DNA of 64,000 nt from DASREM01 sp035652095 (lineage in GTDB: Bacteria; Acidobacteriota; Terriglobia; Terriglobales; Acidobacteriaceae), in assembly GCA_035652095.1 (NCBI GenBank), contig DASREM010000031.1, forward strand, positions 27,736 to 91,735. Reading direction: 5' to 3'. The notes below the pieces were generated by a model. That model was not told the DNA's origin. It searched no databases and saw only the letters and a program-made list of their open reading frames with translations. Position numbers and translations under genes: made by a program. Below, one piece after another: positions 58,840 to 64,000 of the stretch (positions within the stretch are counted from its first letter, which is position 1; the number at the start of each line of letters is the position of its first letter).

Positions 58840-59754
58840 ATGAATGCTCAGATTCAGCTCGCGCTCTGGACCGCTCATCCGGTTCTGCAACTTGGAGTTG
58901 CAGCAATTCTTTACTGGCGCAAGCTGCACCGGACTTTCCCTATTTTCTTCTACTACCTCCTGTTCCAGGTCCTGAATTTCTGTGTGGTGTTCCCGGCCTA
59001 TCGCTATGGAACGTACCAGCAGTACTTCTATAGCTACTGGGGACTGCAGGCGGTGAGCCTGGCTTTGGGTTTCAAAATCATCCACGAAATCTTCCTCGAC
59101 GTCTTTCGTCCATACCATGCGCTCAAAGACCTGGGCTCGGTTCTGTTCAAGTGGGCTGCCCTGGTGATGATGCTGGTGGCGATTGTAGTTGCAGCCGCCA
59201 GTCCTACCACGCAGCAGGGGCCCATTGTGCAGGCGGTCATTACGGTCCAGCGTTGCGTGCGTGTCAGCCAATGCGGACTCATTCTCTTCCTGCTAGTGTT
59301 CTCCAAATATCTTGGAGTGTCGTGGCGGCAACATAGCTTCGGGATCTCACTTGGATTTGGCGGCTTTGCCGGGGCCGAGCTGCTGATGATCGCGTTGAAT
59401 GCCAGCTCGAATGCCTCGCAGGTCACAGTTGCCATCGTTAACATGCTTGCCTACAACGGCGCCGTACTTCTCTGGCTGGGCTATGCGTGGCTGAAATCTC
59501 CTGCGCGGGAAAATCCGGCAAACCTGCTGATGTCGCAACGATGGAACCAAAGTTTGGGAGATCTGCAGCAACCGCTTCCCGCCGATTCGCTGATTCCAAT
59601 GTTCGAAGGCATGGTGGACCGCGCATTTTCGCGGACCAACGGCGACGTTTCCTGTGACGAAATTCCGGCGGAGCCTGCGCCACAAGCTGCGCGAGCTGCA
59701 GGGGCCGCGTCTGGCGCTTCTGTGAAACGACAGCCGAGCGCTCTTTCCAAGTAG
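58840..59754 (+). CDS. Hypothetical seven-helix membrane protein
   Basis: 304 residues. About seven hydrophobic helices span residues 5-230 (for example LWTAHPVLQLGVAAILYW, FPIFFYYLLFQVLNFCVVFP, WAALVMMLVAIVVAAAS and VAIVNMLAYNGAVLLWLGYA), followed by a polar, Ala/Pro-rich cytoplasmic tail of about 70 residues. I know of no named family. A Tyr/Phe-rich loop (YRYGTYQQYFYSYWG) after helix 2 is notable. It could be a small sensor or transporter; no neighbour suggests a role. Confidence 0.62.
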   Translation: MNAQIQLALWTAHPVLQLGVAAILYWRKLHRTFPIFFYYLLFQVLNFCVVFPAYRYGTYQQYFYSYWGLQAVSLALGFKIIHEIFLDVFRPYHALKDLGSVLFKWAALVMMLVAIVVAAASPTTQQGPIVQAVITVQRCVRVSQCGLILFLLVFSKYLGVSWRQHSFGISLGFGGFAGAELLMIALNASSNASQVTVAIVNMLAYNGAVLLWLGYAWLKSPARENPANLLMSQRWNQSLGDLQQPLPADSLIPMFEGMVDRAFSRTNGDVSCDEIPAEPAPQAARAAGAASGASVKRQPSALSK

Positions 59755-60102
59755 CTTCAGTTGCTGACTTCCTGGCGAAATCAGTTCTCGGTGCGCCAAG
59801 TTCAACGTCAGAAAACAATTCCTTTAATAATAAATAAAGTAATACGAAGCTTATAAACAAACTTCCGAGATCCGTCTTCTTTGTCACGTGCCCCTAAGTC
59901 ATATCGGAACTCAATCGCGCTCATCGTAAGTTGCTGAAATCCGACAAGAAATGTCCCGCGGACGATGGAAATTGGGCTTCCCTGCCGAAAGTCCGGCACC
60001 ACGGTCAGAACAAATTTGTGGACACGATCTACGCTCTCGGTAATAATTCCGGCCGTGAGGGTTTCCGCTCCCAGGGGACCCGCACGCAAGGAGAAACAGT
60101 CC
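59755..60102. other. Intergenic region, 348 bases, no confident gene
   Basis: Between the membrane protein and the 46-residue secreted peptide. The part 59815-59880 is AT-rich. A minus-strand reading frame covers 59808-60281 but has no good start signal and opposes the small gene with a better ribosome site, so it was not accepted. I looked for a cyclic-di-GMP or other riboswitch and did not recognise one. The promoter for the small peptide gene must lie here. Confidence 0.5.
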
Positions 60103-60243
60103 ATGAAACGTGCGGTCAGGATGTTATTCCTGATGGTAGGTCTGGTTTGCACATACGTAGCGGTCGCTGCCCCGATCGTTCCTTCGTTCGACGGCGGGCC
60201 GATTCCGTTGTGCAACCCTTCAAGACGAGACTGCCCCAAGTAG
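60103..60243 (+). CDS. Secreted small peptide, 46 residues
   Basis: Reads MKRAVRMLFLMVGLVCTYVA then VAAPIVPSFDGGPIPLCNPS and RRDCPK. It has AAGGAG nine bases upstream, a clear signal peptide cleaved near VAA, and a mature part of only about 22 residues that is rich in Pro and Gly with two cysteines (C-X6-C) near the end. A strong terminator follows at 60300. The signal, ribosome site and terminator make this a likely real gene. The mature peptide could be a cysteine-bridged signal or toxin-like peptide, or a small envelope factor; unknown. Confidence 0.6.
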   Translation: MKRAVRMLFLMVGLVCTYVAVAAPIVPSFDGGPIPLCNPSRRDCPK

Positions 60244-60299
60244 AGGGCATTACGAAAAGTAATTTTCGTGATTCCGCCCACGGGCGGTTAGGGTATCCG

Positions 60300-60337
60300 G
60301 GCCGAGAGGATAAAAATCCCTCGGCCTCATTTTTTTT
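60300..60337 (+). terminator. Rho-independent terminator after the small peptide gene
   Basis: GGCCGAG (60300-60306), loop with some inner pairing, CTCGGCC (60320-60326), then TCA and eight T (60330-60337). The T-run is on the plus strand. The hairpin ends at the stop codon of the convergent DUF255 gene. Confidence 0.8.
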
Positions 60338-62468
60338 GGCCCTGAGAAACGACCTGGCTGATGGTTTCCGCAAGTTCCCCGGCATTCGAAGTAGGCGGCT
60401 GGCAAGTAAATCCGGAACAGAGGATGGCCACCGACTTTCCTTCTCTTACCGCGGGCAAGTTAGGCACGCTTTCCGAGAGTGTGGGCGGCAGATTTTGCGA
60501 AACTGCCTCGTTCGGAAGCAGCCTTAGCACCGCTTTATTACAGAGATAGTTATTCATCGCCGCGCGGTAAAGCTGTGTTGCCGCGCTGTCATCACCAATG
60601 ACCACCACCTCGGTTTGCGGGTAAGCGAATCGCACTGCCGCTAATCCGTAGGTGGCTGCGAACAGCCCGTACTGTCCGGCGAGACCGGCAAGAAGTTCGA
60701 GAGTCTGCTCAGCGCAGTCTCTGTACTCCACGGCGTTGGTGTATGCGTGCAAGCGGCACAGGACAATGGCTGCGGACGAATTGCCGGCAGGTGTCGGCGA
60801 GTCCTGAAAGGGCTTGCGGCGCGTTCCCAGCACTCCCAGCGCGCTTTCGGCGTCGCGCTGTTCAGTGTCGAAAAACCCTCCGCCAGTCTTGTCGAAAAAG
60901 AACTGGATCATGTGGTCTGCGATGCGGCGGGCGAAGTTGAAGTAGCTGAGGTCGGAGGTTGATTCATACGCGTCCAGGCAGGCATTCGCGGTGAACGCAT
61001 AATCGTCGAGTACGCCACGCACGCTCTTGGTCTCGGCTCCCCGGTCTCCGTAAGAAATCACATGGCGAAGTCCGGTTTCCGAATTCCAGGCGTGGCTGAG
61101 GACGCGGTCCAGGGAACGGAGCGCAAAGCGCCGCGGCTCCTCCAGGTCCATCACTCTTGCAGCCTCGAGGTAGGCGGAAACGGAGAGAGCGTTCCATCCC
61201 ACGTAGATGGTCTTATCAACGTAAGGCGCAGGCCGCTTCAGGCGGGCTGCATACATTTTGGCCTTGGCGGAATTCAGCAATTCCCGCAGGCGGTCCACCG
61301 GCAGGCTCAGTCGCTTCGCAATTTCCTCGATCGACGCTCTAACGTGCAGAACATTCTTAGCGGGATTGTGATGCATCTCTCCCACTTCGTTGATGTCGTA
61401 ATACAACCCAGCCACGCTGAGTTCTTCTTCCGTGAGAACCTTCCGAGCTTCCGCCAGGGTCCAGGTAAAGTAGTCTCCGTCATCCTCCATGGAATAGTCG
61501 GCATCCTGGGAGGCGTAAAAACCGCCATGTTCGCGGTCGGTCAGCCACTCGTCCATCCAACGGATGATGTCGCGCGCGATGCTGGAGAAGAACTCGGCGC
61601 CAGTTGCCTGGTAGGCATGAACGTAGTTCTTCAGCAGTTCGCTGTTGTCGTAGACCATCTTCTCGAAGTGAGGCACGATCCAGCGCTCGTCGACGGAGTA
61701 GCGATGAAAGCCGCCGGCCAGTTGGTCATAAACGCCACCCCGGCCCATCTTTTCCAGGGTGGATACAAAGATCTCGCGCAGTTCCGGATCGCCGGTGCGC
61801 GTGTACTGGTCCATGATCAGGTCCAGGGCGGCGGGGTGGGGGAATTTTGGAGCGTTGCCGAAGCCACCATGATGGGAGTCGAACATCTTGCGGCAGGAAT
61901 CGACAATGTCGGCAATCACCTTCGGAGAAAAGGTGGCACTCCGCCCGGCGAAGGATTCCGCCTGAGAGATCGCGCTTTCGAGCATCCTGGCCTGCTCCAT
62001 GACATCCGCATTCTTGTCCTGGTAGGCCGCGGAGATTGACAGCAATACTCTTTTGAAGCTTGGCCGACCGTAGTGATCCTCAGGAGGGAAGTAGGTTCCC
62101 CCGTAAAACGGCTTTCCGTCGGGCGTCAGGAATGCGGTTAGCGGCCAACCTCCCTGTCCGGATACCGCACTCACCGCCGCCTGGTAGCGGCTGTCAATAT
62201 CGGGACGCTCGTCGCGATCGACCTTGACCGCGATAAACCGCTCATTCACGATCTCCGCAATTTCAGGGCTCTCATAGGATTCGCGGTCCATCACATGACA
62301 CCAATGGCACCAGACGGCGCCGATGTCCAGGAGCATCGGCTTGTTTTCGCGGCGGGCCGCGGCGAAGGCTTCCTCTCCCCACTCGTACCAGTGAATTGGC
62401 TGGTGCATGGCGGAACGCAGGTAGGAAGAGGACGCGCGGGAAAGGGAGTTCAGCGTCTTGGTGGACAT
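60327..62468 (-). CDS. DUF255/thioredoxin-domain protein (YyaL/SPATA20-like)
   Basis: 713 residues, full length for the family. The N-terminal thioredoxin-like DUF255 domain contains HWYEWGEEAFAAARRENKPM and the redox motif C54-H-W-C57 in AVWCHWCHVMDRESY, then VDRDERPDIDSRYQAAVSAV and GGWPLTAFLTPDGKPFYGGT. The remainder is the (alpha/alpha)6-like glycosyl-hydrolase-type barrel (GGVYDQLAGGFHRYSVDERW, PHFEKMVYDNSELLKNYVHA). Its biochemical role is not well established, though the CxxC suggests thiol chemistry. No signal peptide. It lies 245 bases behind the M20 gene on the same strand, with a palindromic element between. Confidence 0.88.
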   Translation of the reverse strand: MSTKTLNSLSRASSSYLRSAMHQPIHWYEWGEEAFAAARRENKPMLLDIGAVWCHWCHVMDRESYESPEIAEIVNERFIAVKVDRDERPDIDSRYQAAVSAVSGQGGWPLTAFLTPDGKPFYGGTYFPPEDHYGRPSFKRVLLSISAAYQDKNADVMEQARMLESAISQAESFAGRSATFSPKVIADIVDSCRKMFDSHHGGFGNAPKFPHPAALDLIMDQYTRTGDPELREIFVSTLEKMGRGGVYDQLAGGFHRYSVDERWIVPHFEKMVYDNSELLKNYVHAYQATGAEFFSSIARDIIRWMDEWLTDREHGGFYASQDADYSMEDDGDYFTWTLAEARKVLTEEELSVAGLYYDINEVGEMHHNPAKNVLHVRASIEEIAKRLSLPVDRLRELLNSAKAKMYAARLKRPAPYVDKTIYVGWNALSVSAYLEAARVMDLEEPRRFALRSLDRVLSHAWNSETGLRHVISYGDRGAETKSVRGVLDDYAFTANACLDAYESTSDLSYFNFARRIADHMIQFFFDKTGGGFFDTEQRDAESALGVLGTRRKPFQDSPTPAGNSSAAIVLCRLHAYTNAVEYRDCAEQTLELLAGLAGQYGLFAATYGLAAVRFAYPQTEVVVIGDDSAATQLYRAAMNNYLCNKAVLRLLPNEAVSQNLPPTLSESVPNLPAVREGKSVAILCSGFTCQPPTSNAGELAETISQVVSQGQKK

Positions 62469-62542
62469 CCGATTAGTTTAACGCTTAAGGAGGATCGCGA
62501 CTGAGAGTGCGGTAGTGCCTCAGTTTGAATCTCCCACACTGT

Positions 62543-62692
62543 GACGTCCTCCTGAGGAGGGCTTCAGCCCGACGAAGGATCTCGCGTGCACAAAATGAAG
62601 CGCCATGCGCGCGAGATCCCCATTCGGCTCCTCCGAGTTTTTCCAAAACTCGGAGTTCGCTCAGGGCAGGCTCTCGCTCCGTTCGGGACGTC
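62543..62692. repeat. 150-bp composite inverted-repeat element
   Basis: Bounded by GACGTCC (62543-62549) and GGACGTC (62686-62692). Inside are CCTCCTGAGGAGG (62548-62560), GGATCTCGCG with CGCGAGATCC (62577-62586 and 62610-62619), and an eleven-pair hairpin CTCCGAGTTTT/AAAACTCGGAG with a three-base loop (62631-62655). The layout could be a MITE, a REP cluster or a structured RNA. Confidence 0.6.
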
Positions 62693-62713
62693 GTCAGAAA
62701 AAAGGGGAGTCGC

Positions 62714-63712
62714 TCAACTCGAGAGCAGTTTCCTGGCAATTTCGCAGTACAAATCCACCGCTTCAGCCAGCTGTTTTTTTGAAACGTACTCGCCTTCGGT
62801 ATGCGCGACGTGAATTGAGCCCGGACCGATCAGCAGCGGCTCTCCCCAGTTGCTGAGCGCGGGGATGTCGGTGGTGAACTTCGCGACCATGGAAGGAATT
62901 CCTTCGAAGGACCGAAGGCGCAGAAAAGGGATCTCCAGCGTGAATTCAACCTGCGCGAGATCTCCCACCGCGGCAACGATATCTTTTCGCAACTGATCGG
63001 AAGGGCCGACGAGCCGGTAGAGCAATTGTGCGCGGGCATGGTCGGAGATCACGTTGGTGGCCCGGCCGCCGTCAATCAAGCCGATGTTCAATGTGCAGGG
63101 GCCGATGCCTTCGGTTTCGGGCAGCTTCATCGCGAGCAGCGAGTGCAGGGCGGCGATCAGCTTGTTGATGGCGGACTCTCCCAACTCCGGGTAAGCCGAG
63201 TGGGCCATCTTGCCGTGGGCCGTCACCTCGACTCGCAACGCACCTTTGGATGCGAGCGCGATACGGTTTTCCGTGGGTTCTCCATTCACCAGGAATCGTG
63301 AGCCGGGAGCATTGCGATTGGCCACTTTCGCGCCCAGGCTGTCCCGCTCTTCACCTACGAGAAACAATAACCCGACGTGAATGCCTTCCCGCTTTAATTT
63401 CTCAGCCGCAGCGATCTGGACGGCGATGATTCCCTTGGCATCGCAGGCCCCACGCCCGTAGACATTGGTTGAATCTTCGGAGGATGGAATGAAGGGCGGG
63501 ACCGTATCCATGTGGGTGGAGAAGACAAGGTCGGGCTTCGGGTAGTCCGGAGACGTGGCCCAGACATTGGCGCGGTTACCGTCAACCAGCCGCGTTTCGG
63601 CCCGGTAGCCCAGGTTGGCAAGTTCGCGGCTCAGGAACTGGCCCACGCGGGCTTCGTTCCCAGTGATCGATTCGATGTCGACGAGAGCGCGGGTGAAGGA
63701 GACGACGTCCAT
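62714..63712 (-). CDS. M20-family metallopeptidase / deacylase
   Basis: 332 residues. The dinuclear zinc ligands are His67 and Asp69 in FSTHMDTVPPF, Asp91 in GRGACDAKG, the Glu121/Glu122 pair in LVGEERDS and His in the final IHVAHTEGEYVSKKQL. GEPTENRIALASKGALRVEV and GKMAHSAYPELGESAINKLI are typical of the M20 dimerisation domain. The family includes acetylornithine deacetylase (ArgE), succinyl-diaminopimelate desuccinylase (DapE), LysK and carboxypeptidases; the protein is somewhat shorter than ArgE and DapE, and no biosynthetic neighbour fixes the substrate. A short GAGT/ACTC stem with T6 just past the stop may be its terminator. Confidence 0.85.
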   Translation of the reverse strand: MDVVSFTRALVDIESITGNEARVGQFLSRELANLGYRAETRLVDGNRANVWATSPDYPKPDLVFSTHMDTVPPFIPSSEDSTNVYGRGACDAKGIIAVQIAAAEKLKREGIHVGLLFLVGEERDSLGAKVANRNAPGSRFLVNGEPTENRIALASKGALRVEVTAHGKMAHSAYPELGESAINKLIAALHSLLAMKLPETEGIGPCTLNIGLIDGGRATNVISDHARAQLLYRLVGPSDQLRKDIVAAVGDLAQVEFTLEIPFLRLRSFEGIPSMVAKFTTDIPALSNWGEPLLIGPGSIHVAHTEGEYVSKKQLAEAVDLYCEIARKLLSS

Positions 63713-63867
63713 GGGGTAGAGAATAGCGCATCAGGAATTGAGGCGGGCGGATCGCGGGGAGCAGCCTTAGGCTGCTGGCTAGAGGATTGTGAGTGTAACG
63801 GCGATATTTCAGCAGTTGAGCCGTTAAAAAGCAACTTGCTCCTGCGCAAACTGCTGCATCTGTTGAA

Positions 63868-63911
63868 TTGCATTAGAAATGTCCCCTTCTGGTTGCATTA
63901 GAAATGTCTCC
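63868..63911 (+). repeat. Two direct 19-bp repeats at a probable IS end
   Basis: TTGCATTAGAAATGTCCCC (63868-63886) and TTGCATTAGAAATGTCTCC (63893-63911), 25 bases apart with one mismatch. They lie just before a reading frame that runs off the window (63927). I take them as a transposon end with a duplicated or tandem terminal motif. The stretch 63713-63867 before them shows no gene. Confidence 0.55.
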
Positions 63912-63926
63912 TAATCTAGGCCTTCG

Positions 63927-64000
63927 ATGGAGGAGGCTGGATTGGGGAGAACGGCATTGAGTGCGAGAGAGGTGGAACGAGCTGGAGTACTGCGTCGAGT
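63927..64000 (+). CDS. N-terminal fragment of a possible transposase
   Basis: Begins MEEAGLGRTALSAREVERAG then VLRR and leaves the window. The L-S-A-R-E-V-E-R-A-x-V-L-R-R style start resembles the helix-turn-helix N-termini of ISNCY/IS1202-like transposases that I know, and the two direct repeats just upstream would suit an IS end. With about 24 codons the identification is tentative. Confidence 0.4.
   Translation, partial: MEEAGLGRTALSAREVERAGVLRR

Noticed and set aside
59808..60281. 157-residue minus-strand reading frame
   Set aside because: It opposes the 46-residue gene that has a better ribosome site, signal peptide and terminator, has no recognisable domain, and includes non-coding-looking AT-rich sequence.

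Overview
This is a GC-rich, densely coded bacterial chromosome segment with about 56 protein genes, one tRNA gene (Asn) and no rRNA. The best guess for the source is a soil Acidobacteriota of the Terriglobia/Koribacter type. The reasons are many secreted carboxypeptidase-regulatory-like, FG-GAP, HAF-repeat and glycine-zipper proteins, a DUF1501 Tat protein, a DUF4097 protein, futalosine-type menaquinone genes, frequent TTG/GTG starts behind good Shine-Dalgarno sites, and intergenic space full of short dispersed repeats. The taxonomic call is inference. No prophage, CRISPR array or large island is visible; the only mobile-element trace is what looks like one end of an IS at the right edge.

Layout. 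1-5840: start of mutL, an FMN-dependent alpha-hydroxy-acid oxidase, a stand-alone 5' nuclease, and two overlapping secreted carboxypeptidase-regulatory-like genes. 5854-11471: a one-carbon block with a GcvT-like aminomethyltransferase divergent from two tandem PYROXD2/phytoene-desaturase-like FAD oxidoreductases and purU (formyl-THF deformylase). 11613-21226: unknown and secreted proteins, a MEDS-domain sensor, tRNA-Asn, a prolyl oligopeptidase carrying a REP-like palindrome in its coding sequence, and a beta-propeller protein. 21313-27153: Clp-N-like protein, amino-acid permease, a 54-residue zinc ribbon, a methyltransferase, a DUF4097 protein and a GT39-like membrane glycosyltransferase, separated by clusters of a dispersed repeat.

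27153-33530: isolated nuoB, a Rieske ferredoxin, DUF1501, GAF-HD-GYP, HAD and an M49-like peptidase. 33627-41257: a co-directional minus-strand run with mqnD, bioY, a 47-residue membrane protein, an M24 peptidase, a cellulose-synthase-like GT2, mqnC, a VTT-domain protein and mqnA (futalosine menaquinone pathway). 41357-47436: dprA, topA, an unknown gene, and an Mla-type ABC ATPase/permease pair without an MCE protein. 47502-52307: a CZB-domain protein and a two-component system (PDZ-membrane-GAF-PAS histidine kinase with an NtrC-class regulator). 52564-64000: an argD-like aminotransferase, alpha/beta hydrolase, DedA, DUF58, glycine-zipper, CBS and membrane proteins, a 46-residue secreted peptide with its own terminator, a DUF255 thioredoxin-like protein, an M20 peptidase, and the IS edge.

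How genes work together: the GcvT-like protein, FAD enzymes and PurU could form an oxidative demethylation route ending in formate. MqnA, MqnC and MqnD supply three steps to menaquinone. The kinase/regulator pair overlaps by 8 bp and is probably co-translated. Points most worth a second look are the one-carbon block, the roughly 15-copy repeat family that supplies a ribosome-binding site to one gene and a stop codon to another, the REP palindrome translated inside a peptidase, and a Mla ATPase whose Walker B glutamate is serine.
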